This document shows, one piece after another, positions 11,742-24,255 of a DNA stretch of 64,000 nucleotides (position 1 is the first letter of the stretch; every line of letters begins with the position of its first letter). The position numbers and the translations under genes were made by a program. Under the pieces are notes generated by a model, which did not search any database, was not told where the DNA came from, and was given only the letters and a program-made list of their open reading frames with translations. Source of the stretch: Actinostola sp. cb2023 (taxonomy: Eukaryota > Cnidaria > Anthozoa > Actiniaria > Actinostolidae); contig JAUJYZ010000838.1 in NCBI GenBank assembly GCA_033675265.1, positions 186,001 through 250,000 on the forward strand, read 5' to 3'.

Positions 11742-12864
11742 GTCTTGTTGGTGAGCGGTCAGAAAACTCCGCCTCTACTCAGCATTCCTCCTATAAGGGA
11801 TGAGAAACGATATTAGCACTTACGTCACAATTGATGGTGTTATTGTAAGAATCCTTTAAAACTAGTGCAAAGACTTGGATTGAATGGTGTGAGAGATTAA
11901 TATACCAAAGCCCAGAGTCAGTCATATCAGCATGCAGTGTGACTGTGAGGTCGACATGATTCCGTTGTATAATAAATGATCTCATCTCTTTCATCAATCC
12001 TCGCACAAAGTAGGCGATCGGCAGATTTTAAAATCATTTATCAATCATTGGCACAGTGCAATCAAATGGCTGTAAATTGCAAGCAAATAGGCTGATAATA
12101 AGCTAAACCAATGTACATTTGTACCTTGTGAACTTCCTCCATTTTACAAGAAACCGACTTCTCTCGACACTCGCTTGGTATCATGGGATAGCGGCACAGG
12201 GAACCCAACCTAATGAGGGTTTATCACGTAATTTCAAAACTTATAGGAGACATAGAACAAAAAAAAATGAATATCATAGCTGGAAAGAGCTCGTTGAAAT
12301 GAGTAAAAATGTGAAGTTTGGAAAAGATCGCTTCACAAATTGCGAAGATATGAATTTTCAAAAATCGAGGGTTTCACATATAAAACTTCTATTTTGAAAA
12401 TTCATATCTTCGCAATTTGTGAAGCGATCTTTTCCAAACTTCACATTTTTACTAATCTCAACGAGCTCTGATTATTATATTTTTTTCCTAGGAGTTTTGA
12501 AATTACATGAAAAATCCTCATTGGATACTAGTGGGAAAATGAAAAGCGGCATGTACAGTTCTATTTGCTCTTGCAGCGAAAAAAATGAAGGAAAATAATA
12601 TGTAATTTCTTGCACAACAATACATGAGTGCTATGAGATTCTTGCTATGAGCATTTCCTGATGTAAACTTCCCCCTACATCAATTTGGTGAAAATACAAC
12701 TTTTTAATGTTTTTTTCCGAAATGCAATAACCAATTTTCAACAGTTCGATTTTACAGCAATGCGCTGTATATACTTGACTGGAATGAAAAAATCTCCCAG
12801 CGTTCATTGCGTGACCTCGTGATGATCACGCGACGGTCGATTTAGTAGGGGGTAATAAAAGAAG
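11742..12864. promoter_or_regulatory. Head-to-head intergenic region of HECT gene and fucosidase A
   Basis: The two start codons are 1.1 kb apart and diverge, so both promoters must lie here unless upstream non-coding exons exist. A CRE-like TTACGTCA sits at about 11820, roughly 80 bases upstream of the HECT start codon. A foldback element (12213-12522) lies between. I see no clear TATA box. Promoter placement is inference. Confidence 0.4.
12213..12522. mobile_element. Foldback element between the divergent genes
   Basis: Arms open with TGAGGGTTTATCACGTAATT and close with its imperfect complement. The inner 78 bases of each arm (from about AGAGCTCGTTG to TTTTCAAAA) are nearly perfect complements around a 30-base centre. 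An ORF at 12119-12397 simply runs through the left arm and is not credible as a gene. Confidence 0.8.
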
Positions 12865-15682
12865 ATGGAAGTCGAGCAAGTATTTCTGCGTTTGTTGTTG
12901 CTTATTTTGCTTCTAGGAGCAGCAACAAGTGCTAAACAGCAAAAGTATGAACCAACATGGTCTTCACTTGACAAGCGTCCGATCCCATCTTGGTACGACG
13001 AGGCAAAGTTTGGTATTTTTATGCATTGGGGAGTCTATTCGGTGCCTTCCTTTGGGCAAGGCGGTGGAGCAGCAGCAGAATGGTTCTGGTGGTATTTGCG
13101 CGAGAAAAGTAAGCCCTATGTCGACTTCATGGCGAAGAATTACCCACCAGGGTTCAAGTATGCGGATTTTGCTCCCATGTTTCATGCAGAATTCTTTGAT
13201 CCAAATCAATGGGCTGATTTGTTGGCCAAGTCTGGAGCAGAGTGAGTATTCCCGGAGTATCCAATCGATGAAACCGATAACAATCGATACGATATCGATT
13301 GATATTGATAATCGATGACCAATCGATGAAGGAGATTTGTGTGATTATCGATTGATATCGATTTCCAATAGCAATCAATAGCTTAATTAGATTGGTATCG
13401 GCTGGTTGTATGTCCGTTTGTACACAATAACTCATGTCACACATTGATTGTTAAAACTTTTTATTAGATCGTCAATAACATGAACAGCTGATAAGCTGAC
13501 AATCAGGCTTTTTTAACATGATTTAACTAGAACAATTAGCGAATGGCGAACGTTTCAAAATCGTCCGTCATCAGTCATCACTTGAGTTAATATATAAATT
13601 GACCTGAGTGCTTATTGCATCTTCTTTGTAGCCTCCTATGCAGATGATACTTGTGAAGAGAAATCTCGAAAAATTATTTAGCAAAATATTGTCAATAAAG
13701 CTTGAAATGATAGATAACAATTGTACTTACCGTCTTGTCTTGATTTCTTGCGATTTTGAGCGTTTTTTTTAGCGATTTTAGGTACCTCTCCCCTTCACCT
13801 ACTAAAGAGAAGTAGTAGGTATAGCCACTTCCGGTTCCCGTCATTCCTCCACTAACGTCTGCTAAGACTCGAACAACATTCCTTTCCACATTGTTTTCTA
13901 TCAACCAATCAAATTGCTAGGTGATATGCAAATTTTTCATTTTCACACGTTTGTACCACCTAAAAATATTGCAACAGCCAAGAACCACAATTGCATTTTT
14001 TTTGCGGTTTGCGGGCGCAAAAACCGCAATAAGAAGCCGCAAAACAGTAATGGCGCCCAAACTCATTAAAAACTGAACTCCGCAAATTGCGCTTTCTTTT
14101 AGAAGTCTTTTGCGCTTTCATTGTTCGTGTGCGAGTTGCGTGAATTGCAAATAAATTATCTTTGCGTTTTTAGTCGATCTACGATCTACAGTACATGTAG
14201 ACTATCATTTCAACAATAACAACCAAACAACTCCTCGTAATAACGCTCGGAAACTCATGCAATTCCCGGTATACGTAGGCTGAGGATAAATAAAGCAGCC
14301 GTTATCGCAACATCTAAAATATATTTTGTAATGACTGAAAAACATACGCATGACTTGCCGTGACCGTGCAAGTTTTTCTCAGGATTCGAGTCCGTCCATT
14401 TACTTGCCCAAAGTAACAAACTGTTACTAGTAGATCGGTCAACGATTACTAAATCTAGAAACTTCAAACTTTTCATCTCTAAAACACAATGCTGTGATTT
14501 ACGAAAACACAAATGCCGTGATTTACGATGTTGGAGAAAGAACACTCGTGGTACCCCTTTTCAATCTTATTGCTGCCAAGCGAGCGAGCATCAGCGAGCG
14601 AGCAAGGCAGCAGTCATTTTCTTGGTGACTATAATCTCGATATTGAAAGATTGGGATCCCTGTGGATTCAACAATACACTGAGGCAGCTGCGAATATCAT
14701 ATGCAGATGTATAATAAAATCATATTCTACTATAATATTCTATGTTGTGTTTTCCTCATGAATTATTAAAGAATAAGATAATTTATAATACCTGTTTCCA
14801 GATATTATGTTTTGACAAGTAAACACCACGATGGCTTTACCAACTGGCCTTCAAAGGAATCTTGGAATTGGAACTCTGTAAACACAGGTCCACATCGTGA
14901 TCTTGTAGGTAAGTTTGAAAGAACAGTTCAAAATGATCTGAAACTGTAAAAAATAATGCAATCTTGATTTGGGTTTTGATCACAATTCACTTACTTCTTG
15001 GTGTGACCCTTTCAAATGAAAGTGACTGTCCAAGAAAAATAGAAAGTGATCACTGATCAAACACTAAATTCTCCTCTGATAGTCTGAATTCCAAATAAAA
15101 TTTTCGATTCTCAAAAATTACGAATAATGTCCTTAGACGAATACCACAGATACCTTCAAATGCCATTTTAATTTTTGTCTGTGCACAGAGTATCATACAT
15201 GCTGTAGTAGTTTGTTACATGCAATTGCAAAAATAATTGTGTGTGTGGGGAGAGGGGATAATTTGATGGGGACTTGTATGGTTGATTGACATTTATCTGA
15301 GCACTTTTATCCAACTGTCTTCATATTGATATTGTCATTTGGGTGTGTTTGATAGGTGATCTTGCAAAGGCCATACGCCAGAAGTCAAATGTAACGTTCT
15401 GCTTGTATTTCTCGCTGTTTGAATTTTTCCACCCATACTATCTGGAAGATGCTGACAATGGCTTCCACACCCAGAAATATGTCAACGTAAGTTTTATTAT
15501 TGCATGATCCTAAAAGAGATTAAACTCATCGGAGTCACTGATGAGCTTGGGATTAGGTGCTTGATGTCAGCCATGGAGGACGTGCCGGCCTCCTCACGGG
15601 AAAGGTCACCATGGTTACCATACCACAGTCCATTACCTAGCACCCATCGTGTACTGAGCACCAATCAGTGGAATATTTACCA

Positions 15683-15729
<47 letters not shown>

Positions 15730-18700
15730 TGGGGGATGCTAGCAAAACCACCAGGAAACAATCGGGCACTGTCAAATGAGAATTGATCCTTGCTGATCTG
15801 ATTCAGTGACCACATGCGAGGGCACTGCATGTGCTTCGGTGCACCCCGCACGTCACCTGCGACTGCTGTCCCACAGCCTCGATATTAACTTAGCTAAAAT
15901 CTCATTTAGCTGCATTATATAACATCAGCAGCAATCACAAAATATGCCAATAATAATAATAACTATGTAGGTACAGTATTCACCAGCGTAAAAGCCGCAC
16001 TCGCAGATAAACCGCACCCTGAGTTTGGCAATGCAAATTTTGGAAAAAATGTTTTTTACTCGGGCACTTCTGGAGGAAGCCCGAGTTATAAAATGGACAT
16101 TCCTTTTTTTCCCGTTGGCCACAAATGGGTCAAATAGTTTCCGAGCGCGTATTGAATTAAATCCGAAGTATTATCCGAAGGGCCAAAGAGCCCCGAGCTG
16201 CTCAGTCTCGTGCAGTTCACATCATACAACGAGCACAACCAAACTCCTTACGGTTACTTATCGGGATATGTTCGTATTACATGTAAATTGGAACGATACA
16301 GAGAAGATTAGCAAGTTATCAGTTCTAAAATCTAAGGTTCATTAGCGTGCACGTGAGAATGTTATGTTTGAGACACTTGATTGACACATGTTGTGTTAGC
16401 ACGTGAATCAACCCGCTCATCAATGAAAATCACTTTAGCAAACTGTTAGGTCTTGTAGTCAAACCGTTAGCACAATTTAGCAAACCGTTAAACTGTCTGA
16501 AAAGGTGTTAGCACCCATTAATTTGCCTGTTTAACGTCTAACCAATGGCCACCAATGCTTTTAGGAGTAGCTAATGGCAATAAACACACGAATGATGTGC
16601 GTACTCTTTTATACTTTTATGTTAATTTTATGTAAATGTCTGGTACCAATTCCCAATGTTCTCGCAGATAAGCCACACCCCCAACTTTGGATTGCGATTT
16701 TCGGAAAAAAAGTGTGTCTTATACGCCGGTGAATATGGTATTTCATGTATGTTCTTGTAAACCACAACAACAAAAAAATAACCTTTACCAATTGAAGCTA
16801 CAGTTGTACTTTAATATACATTAATGCACAGTGTAAATGACATCATATCTTGACTGATGGTTTGAGGCATCATTCTCAGGAATATTTTTGCCTGTCTTGA
16901 ATGGATTCACAGAAGTCACAGGTTCAAATCCTGCATGGGAATTTTTCAGAGTCCTTATTTAAGTTTGATTGAAGAGACTTAGAAAATTCTATATGATTCG
17001 ATAAGTTGTTAATATATCTTGTACAATGTACCATGTCCAGGAAATAATGCTGCCGCAGTTGTATGACATCATCAACAACTACAAACCAGAGTACCTTTGG
17101 ACAGATGGGGATTGGCTTGCATCAAGTGAATATTTTAGAAGCACAGATTTTCTTGCTTGGCTTTACAATGAAAGGTATACATTGTACTCTACCTGTAAAA
17201 CCAGTCATGGACTTGATTACAAGTGAAGGGGTCCCAGTAAGAATGGAGTACATTGTAAGTGACTTGTGAGAAAACTCAAATTCTCCTTTGAAATTCAAAG
17301 AATCTTGAGGAGAATTTAGATTTTCATCAGAGATCACTACAATGTACGTTGCTCTTGCGGGGAGCCCTTTAAGTGTGACCTCATGATTGTTTGGTCATAG
17401 TGAACCTGTATGAACTATATGTTCAGTCATTCTCAATAAGGTTGTCCAGATGAAAAGACTACAATGCTACAATAAAGTCATGTGATCATTATGTTTTCAA
17501 TTGCTGCGCGTGGAACTGCAGGTTGATACCAGCGGCATTACATTCAGTTCTCACAATGCCATGTACTTTTGCATCTCAAATTCAAATTCCACCCGAGGAA
17601 ATTGAAAACATAATGACTTTATTGTAACATAATTACAGCTTTAAATTGTAGTAGTATAGTCTTTTCATCTGGACAACCTTTTTGAGAATGACTGTATACT
17701 TGTCTGGTAATTACGTATACACCTATAAAAATATAAAATATGATAAGTATAAACACAACTGTAATGAAAATCATATTTTTCTGTTGACGCTATCATATAT
17801 TTAGATAAAGTTCTTGATTGAGTGAGTTAGTGAAACAGACTACAAATATAAACATGTACAGGCAGCTATAGATAATGTTTTCCACTATGAGATATTCATC
17901 CAATTTCATTTTTTTGACAGCCCTGTTAAAGATACTGTTGTAGTGAACGATCGCTGGGGGAACGACACCAGATGTAAACATGGCGGAGTTTATACCTGTA
18001 GTGATCGATTCAACCCTGGTGAGACACGTTATCATTGATTACCTTAATAGAGTCATTTTTGTTTGAGTGGGAAACTTACGGTACAAAGTTATGGTCATGG
18101 TATGGAATCGAAGATATCTGTTCCACCAATCACAGCATGTGAAGTCATTGCTCAACCAATCAGAATGCTTGGACGTGGCACGGTCACTGCACAGTATGAC
18201 CCCTACTGTAGCTACTTCCCACAATCTTGTATAACAACCTTTATTTATACACAGTACATGTATGTACATTCCTTCAAGATATATACACATAATAATATTA
18301 CTTAACCCCTTAGAGTGTAATCAGTGATTCCATTTACCTCTATCCATCAGGAGTACTTCAATCACACAAGTTTGAGGATGCGACAACAGCAGACAAGTTG
18401 TCTTGGGGTTACAGAAGAAATATGAATATTGGTGATTTACATACTGCCAAAGCAATTCTAGAGGAAATGATAATAGCCATAAGGTATGTCTACCTGCTGT
18501 CCATTAAACTAGCCAGCTCAAAACTAGATTGGCACTGTATTTAGGTTGCAAGCTATCACAACGTATACACAGTGTACATGTTCATGTATGTGGCCTGAGA
18601 TTTGTAATTTTTCTTATGGGAACAAAGAAGTATTTTAATGTCATAATTAAGGTCCCTTTTCACTCGACTGGCCAAATTATAAATTTTGTTCTATTTTCCT

Positions 18701-19570
18701 CATGACTCATTCATGAGTTTGATAATAATGTAAACTTTCTTTTCTGCAGTTGTGGTGGTAATTTTCTTCTGAATGTTGGTCCTACCCATGATGGTCGTAT
18801 TGATGCAGTGTTTCAAGAGCGTTTACTGCAAATTGGAGAGTGGCTTGCTGTTAATGGAGAGGCCATCTATAAATCTAAGCCATGGAGAGTACAAAATGAT
18901 ACAACAAACCCTAATGTCTGGTAGGTGTTTCTTGTACTTGTATTTTCCTATGTTACAAAATGTTGTTCTGCATCATTCCAAAATAATAATAATTAATTAA
19001 TTAGATAATAAATAATTATCTATTATTATCTACAGTTACTATAAAACATCTTGAGAATTACCTGTACATGTAGTATTACTACATAATATTACTAGGCTAT
19101 AAATTTGCACAATGGTGTCATATACTACAAGTACTGGAATGCTGTGTCCTTCTTTATTTCCTTCTTTTTTTTTAGATAATAAAATTATTAGCACTGATTG
19201 TCTAACTGTTCTCATGAGGGAATAAACCTCTGAATAAGAAAAAACATTCTAAAAGTATTCTGATATATTATAGTAGTTGTACATGACAGTCACCTAATTG
19301 TTATTGTATTGCACTACCAGGTACACCAGCAAACCCAAGGAGCTTGCTGTCTATGCGATAACCTTTCAGTGGCCAACTGATTCTGTTCTCAAGCTTGATT
19401 CACCAGTAACCACTCGAGATACAACGGTGTCACTTGTTGGATATGAAGGAGAAATGTCTTGGCACACAGCTGGCAAACCACATGGGATTATCATTGAAAT
19501 TCCTCCTATTCCTGAATCCTTAATGCCTTGTAAATGGGTCTGGGTTTTTAAGCTGACACATGTGAATTGA
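12865..19570 (+). CDS. FUCA1: Alpha-L-fucosidase A (GH29), complete
   Basis: Lysosomal or secreted GH29 hydrolase that removes alpha-linked L-fucose from glycoproteins and glycolipids. Exons: 12865-13241, 14802-14908, 15356-15486, 17041-17174, 17921-18018, 18351-18483, 18750-18920, 19321-19570; all introns GT-AG and phases match. The product is 466 residues, the same length as human FUCA1. The hydrophobic N-terminus ([14 protein letters not shown]) is a signal peptide. The GH29 core follows: [31 protein letters not shown] with the expected nucleophile at Asp227, SWGYRR, and [14 protein letters not shown]. The C-terminal beta domain ends KLTHVN. Introns hold a poly-G run, MITEs and a possible antisense exon. 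Its paralogue starts 17.1 kb downstream; exon 1 is identical between them. No disabling change seen. Confidence 0.96.
13250..13385. repeat. ATCGAT-rich cluster in fucosidase A intron 1
   Basis: About ten ATCGAT or ATTGAT copies lie in 135 bp just after the exon 1 donor, several in palindromic pairs such as GATATCGATTGATATTGATAATCGAT. It could be a decayed short tandem repeat or a binding-site cluster; TATCGATA is the core of the DRE element known from Drosophila. It is absent from the matching place in fucosidase B. Confidence 0.55.
13731..13844 (-). CDS. Possible first exon of an unidentified antisense gene
   Basis: Reading minus, an ATG at 13844 opens 38 codons ([16 protein letters not shown]...) that end exactly at a consensus donor GTAAGT (13725-13730) in phase 0. 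A CCAAT-type GATTGG lies some 60 bases upstream, as in a promoter. The frame stays open upstream as well, so the true start is uncertain. I do not recognise the peptide and found no second exon in fucosidase intron 1. It may be a nested gene, a captured gene fragment or chance. Confidence 0.25.
15683..15728 (+). repeat. Poly-G run (46 G)
   Basis: Uninterrupted guanines in fucosidase A intron 3, on the transcribed sense strand, so the pre-mRNA carries a potential G-quadruplex tract. Similar homopolymers occur at 21657-21681 (C), 41454-41475 (G), 50555-50574 (C) and 59162-59221 (C). Exact lengths may be assembly estimates. Confidence 0.9.
15974..16738. mobile_element. Non-autonomous TIR element, CCGTATTCACCGGCG family
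   Basis: Ends CAGTATTCACCAGCGTAAAAG and CTTATACGCCGGTGAATATGG are imperfect inverted repeats flanked by TA. Internal blocks match 9743-10730 in opposite orientation and, more weakly, 25625-25905. The related 4.1 kb element at 39977-44082 shares the terminal pattern. No coding capacity. It lies in fucosidase A intron 3. Confidence 0.8.
17424..17694. mobile_element. MITE with CAGTCATTCTCA termini
   Basis: Arms CAGTCATTCTCAATAAGG and its complement CCTTTTTGAGAATGACTG extend inward over GTCCAGATGAAAAGACTACA and AACATAATGACTTTATTG. Right-arm relatives occur at about 57725-57800 in lipoyl synthase intron 10. It lies in fucosidase A intron 4. Confidence 0.8.
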
Positions 19571-19709
19571 TGTGTGACTTTGACCTTCATTTTGGTGTAT
19601 AGTAAATGTTAGTTTTATGTGTCATCAGAAGGGAAGGGGAGGAGAGGGGAGGAGAGGGAAGGAGAGGGAAGGGGAGGGGACAGGAGAGGAGAGAGGATAG
19701 GGTGGGGAT

Positions 19710-19769
19710 CATCCTCGGAAACCCAGGGGCTGTAGGGGGAGGGGAAAAGACCCTGGGTTTCCGAGGATG
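19710..19769. repeat. Perfect hairpin in purine-rich tract
   Basis: CATCCTCGGAAACCCAGGG and its exact complement are separated by about 22 bases, just after a GGGAGAGGGA-type tract 140 bp downstream of the fucosidase A stop. A stem this strong could affect 3' end formation, or be a tiny MITE. Function unknown. Confidence 0.8.
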
Positions 19770-20073
19770 GGTGGGGATATATGGTTTTATTGTTTGTACT
19801 CTACAACATGGCATGCTTTTTTAGCCTGCATTACAGCCAGAACCAAACCCTGGTTAGAGGCAAGCTTTTTACTATATCACCTTCATTTGTTGCTATATAG
19901 AGCCATGATAACATATAATTATGATATCTCAATTTTATAGAAATGAAAGCAATAATTACTCATTGCTGTTTCTGTTTTGTTTCATGGAATATATAGAGCA
20001 GATTTTGTGCCATGACTGTGATGTTTTCAGTAGGATTTCTATTGAATCCGTGCCATGAGAGTGCCGAACGTGT

Positions 20074-20156
20074 TACCCTGGTTCCAGAGGTGCTTTTTGA
20101 GCCAAAGGCGAGTCCTGTGCACCTTCGGCTCGAAAAGTGCCTCTGGAACCAGGGTA
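20074..20156. mobile_element. Short TIR element TACCCTGGTTCCAGAG
   Basis: An 83-bp foldback with ends TACCCTGGTTCCAGAGG and CCTCTGGAACCAGGGTA. A second, 56-bp member is at 20612-20667. Both end in TA. Confidence 0.8.
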
Positions 20157-20246
20157 AATAAAAATTAGCCTCCTCAGCAAATTATAATCATGGCACCATC
20201 ACATTATTACTATCCATGATCCTATTAAAATAATAATAAATAGAGG

Positions 20247-20366
20247 TTATTACACGGGTAGTTGGGTAATACGGCTGGATATTTTTACGAGTCATGCACG
20301 GCGAGTCAAAATACAAATAGACGAGTAAAAATGTCCAGCCGTATTACCCAACTACCCGTGTAATAA
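20247..20366. mobile_element. Foldback element TTATTACACGGGTAGTT
   Basis: 120 bp with arms of about 35 bases: TTATTACACGGGTAGTTGGG through GGCTGGA and its complement. A left-arm relative (ACACGGGTAGTTGTGTAATA, then TTTTTACGAGTCGTGC) lies at about 24951-25015, directly against another foldback. Confidence 0.8.
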
Positions 20367-20611
20367 GTTGTTTATTGCACAACAACAAAATTAATGAAAA
20401 TACCGTATTTTTCTCTGTACTGATATAAAAAGCGAGCGCGCACAAAGCCGTTTTTTTCTCAAACGTGTAATACGCTGTCATATTTGTACTCGTATTTGTA
20501 CTGTAAGATTACAAGTTGTGCAATAATAATATATATATGTAAATAAAGGCTAAGATTTGAAAATAAATAATTTGTTTAAGAACGTTTTCAACTGTTAAGT
20601 CATCATCAGTT

Positions 20612-20667
20612 TACCCTGATTCCAGAGTCTCGAAAGTTGGATCCACGAAGCCTCTGGAACCAGGGTA
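20612..20667. mobile_element. Short TIR element, second copy
   Basis: TACCCTGATTCCAGAG to CCTCTGGAACCAGGGTA, with a shorter centre than the copy at 20074-20156. Confidence 0.7.
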
Positions 20668-21012
20668 TCATCAGTTATGGTCGATAGAGCATATGCGGTC
20701 TATGATACTGACTGGGAGCAACGTACAGTGTGAAATAAGTGAAAAGTATGTGAAAATATCTAACACATTTCACATGTTCTTTCACATGCTTTACATGTGA
20801 AAAAGCATGTGAACTGGTGTCCTCCTTTTCACATGGTTATAAAGCATGTGAAACTAGACGCTCTACTAGCGTGAACTTGGGCTTCTTAATAAAGCTGTTT
20901 TGATAGATTTTAAATGTGAAACCTAATAGCTTGTATCATCATACAGAAGTAGTTTTAGCCTACATGTAAGCTATTACTTGCAGAATTTAAGTCACTCGTT
21001 GCGTAACTCAGT

Positions 21013-22105
21013 AGAGCATACATACGTAATTAGCTTCAACACTCACACTCCTAGCTGACAGCTGCATGGCGAAGCACATTTCGATTACCTTGCAACTTCT
21101 GATTTCACCAAACTCAATAAAATTACGATCGATTTTTTTGTTCAAAACAGATATCTGTTAGAAAACCACTTTGAGACAGAATTGCAAGGCCTAAAAAGTA
21201 TTCTCTAGGATAATTGCATACCGCTTTACTGAAGCAGTATTAATGAACGACTCGACTGGCTCGAGCAAGGGAGCACGGCAAAATCCTTTTTGAATGCTGC
21301 TGGTGATTTGATTTATCGTTACGTACCACAGGCAGCCGACCATTGTCATCAAGATTTTTATTTTATTTTTTTAAATCATTGTATTTATGATATTTTGTAT
21401 TCTTTAATGATAATTTAATTTGTGGTGAGCGTGATAACGTACTTATGTATATAGTTTTCCCTGTGTATAGAAATGTATGTAGATGTTGGGCTTCCTCATT
21501 TGTGCATCCTGCGGGACGCTCCCGCAACAGAAAATGCTTTTAAAAGTATATTGAAATAATAATGAATAAAAATGAACACATATCACTGGGGGAAACAATT
21601 AAAAGAGTGGAGGGTCGGGAGGGTCGTGATTTGAATTGGCCGGTACTCGACACAGGCCCCCCCCCCCCCCCCCCCCCCCCCAAAAAAATATCCATCCCTG
21701 GTGCAAAACCTTGTATTTGGTGCAAGATGAAAACTCGGCAATATTCTTGCAATATTTATTGTTCAAGCTTTGTTTGAAGAAAAAAAGACGCATAAACATT
21801 ACATATTTTTTCTGTATACAGCGTTCTTTGTTTTAGTCATTGCCAATTACCAGAAAGCACTTATGTAATGGGTTGCCTGTATCCAGATTGTCGTGCCATT
21901 CTTGAATTTCGTTGATAAGTTTTTTGAAATCAGTGGTGACAGTCACTTCAGCTTGAAAAAGGCAGGTCATATACTCGCAAAAAATATGAGAACGATTACA
22001 GAGTAAAGTCCACCAGTTGGTTTAGCTAATTGTGCATGTGAGATGCTAATCTGACCACTTGCCCCATTTGCCCAAATGTGACCACTTGCACATTTGGGGT
22101 AATCC
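21013..22105 (+). repeat. Segmental duplication, copy a
   Basis: Matches 22710-23595 in the same orientation in several blocks: AGCATACATACGTAATTAGC, the block at 21235-21335 (which translates in one frame as INERLDWLEQG...), the element boundary at ACGTACCACAGGCAGCC, TTGAATTTCGTTGATAAG and GACCACTTGCACATTTGG. The shared element inside is diverged here and carries a poly-C run. The shared frame is unrecognised; near-identity at DNA level means no inference about coding. Confidence 0.7.
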
Positions 22106-22709
22106 ACTTATGATTTGATAGCCGACCCTTCATTTATTGTATTCATTATTATATCTGTTTTGAAAGACTTGGGCCGATTCCAAGAAAATACTCGGGAAAC
22201 ACCCTTTCTTCTACATCTACATTTATTTTGTCAGCAGAAAATATACATAAGTACAGTTATCACGCTCACATTTTAAATTGTTCTTTCACATGCTTTACAA
22301 TGTAAAAAATAAAAAAAAATGTGATGACAAGCATCGGCGGAGGGGGTGGTGTGGAAACTATCGTTTTTAACAGTGTGGGTTATAAAGTCCAGCTGTGTAA
22401 AAAAGTGTGAAAAAGTATGTGGAAATCATAACTTCAGCTGTCAAAAAGGCAGGTAATGGACATCACAAAAGATTACTTAGGCCTCAAAAAGCATGTGAAA
22501 ATGAATGTTCTCTTCGAATTATCTTACTGCTTGATTTTCTCAGTTGGTTATAAAATATCATTAAAATAAGTGAACAAAAAGTGAAAGTAGATGACTCTAT
22601 AACACAGGTAAAGGTATCACAAGTAGTATCTATGTATTTAAAGCAAATAGAAGCGTTTCATGTGAAAAAGCAGTTGTTTCCTCTGTTTCCGTTGTTTCCT
22701 CGATATCGA

Positions 22710-23496
22710 CATGCCGAGAGCATACATACGTAATTAGCTTCAACACTCACACTCCTAGCTGACAGCTGCATGGCGAAGAACATTTCGATTACCTTGCAAG
22801 AAACGATTTCACAAACTCAATAAAATTACGATCGAGTTTAATAAGCCACAGATATCTGTTAGAAATACACTTTCAGACAGAATTGCAAGGCCAAAAAGTA
22901 TTCTCTAGGATATTTGCATATTTACTAAGCAGTATTAATGAACGACTCGACTGGCTCGAGCAAGGGAGCACGGCAAAATCCTTTTTGAATGCTGCTGGTG
23001 ATTTGATTTATCGTTACGTACCACAGGCAGCCCAACCATTGCTTTTGAGGCTACTAAATAAATCAATAAAATGATATTTGTGTCTTTTTTGATGGGTTTC
23101 CTGTGGTAGAGCGCGCGCGCATTTATATATTGGGTTCCCTGTGTATAGAAATGTATAATGTTGGGCTTCCTGTGTGCATCCTGCGGGACGCGCCCGCAGC
23201 AAATGTGTATATTGAAATATTGAAATATACACATGTTCTGCGGGACGCGCGGGATGTGCACAGGGAGCCCAATATTATACGGTACTCAACACAGGAAGCC
23301 CAACATATCTACGTATTATATATATTGCGCGCGCGCGCTCTACCGCATGCGCAGGAAACCCATCAAAAAAAGACGCAAATATCATTTTATTGATTTATTT
23401 AGTAGCCTCAAAAGCAATGGTTGGGCTGCCTGTGTACGTACGTCTGCCATCTTGAATTTCGTTGATAAGCTGCTGACCACAACTTCTGTATACTCA

Positions 23497-23527
<31 letters not shown>

Positions 23528-23595
23528 GCGCATGCATGCTAATCTGACCACTTGCACATTTGGCACAAATGTGACCACTTGCACATTTGGCGTAG
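22710..23595 (+). repeat. Segmental duplication, copy b
   Basis: Second copy of the unit at 21013-22105, carrying a well-preserved palindromic transposon (23022-23434) with intact target-site duplication. About 1.7 kb separates equivalent points of the two copies. Confidence 0.7.
23022..23434. mobile_element. Palindromic transposon, CACAGGCAGCCCAA family, 7-bp TSD
   Basis: Termini CACAGGCAGCCCAACC and GGTTGGGCTGCCTGTG, arms of about 90 bases, flanked on both sides by TACGTAC. Subterminal repeats of the TTGGGCTTCCTGTG type and GCGCGCGC tracts fill the centre. A second member (56863-57098) has its own 7-bp duplication. No transposase. Superfamily not assigned. Confidence 0.9.
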
Positions 23596-23670
23596 AAACA
23601 TGATGACTGACGACGAGGAAAAACCGTCTGTAATCTTAGACTTGGGCCTTCCACAGGAATAGCCCAAGTA

Positions 23671-24210
23671 ATAAGTGTGAAAAGTATGTGAAAATATCTA
23701 ACACATTTCACATGTTCTTTCACATGCTTTACATGTGAAAAAAGCATGTGAAAAAGCATGTGAAGTGGTGTCCTCCTTTTCACATGGTTTATAAAGCATG
23801 TGAAAAAAGTGTGAAAAGTATGTGGAAATTTAAAACACAATTGGCACATGTTCTGCCACATTTTACATGTGAAAAAAGCATGTGAAAAAGCATGTGAAGT
23901 GGTGTCCTCCTTTTAACATGGTTATAAAGCATGTGAAATAAGTGTGAAAAGTATGTGGAAATATATAACACATTTCACATGTTCTTTCACATGCTTTACA
24001 TGTGAAAAAAGCATGTGAAAAAGCATGTGAAGTGGTGTCCTCCTTTTCACATGGTTATAAAGCATGTGAAATAAGTGTGAAAAGTATGTGGAAATATATA
24101 ACACATTTCACATGTTCTTTCACATGCTTTACAGATGAAAAATGCATGTGAAAAAGCATGTGCATCAACTGGGGTTCTCCATTTCACATGGTATAACATA
24201 CTGCACGAGC
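23671..24210. repeat. 133-bp satellite, four units
   Basis: Unit starts AAGTGTGAAAAGTATGTG near 23673, 23806, 23938 and 24071. Each unit contains the hairpin CACATGCTTTACATGTGAAA and ends in TTCACATGGTTATAAAGCATGTG. A solo unit occurs at about 20735-20865 and decayed pieces at 22260-22520. Confidence 0.85.
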
Positions 24211-24255
24211 ATGTGAATTTCATGTGAAATATGCCATTCTAGTATATAGCTAATT

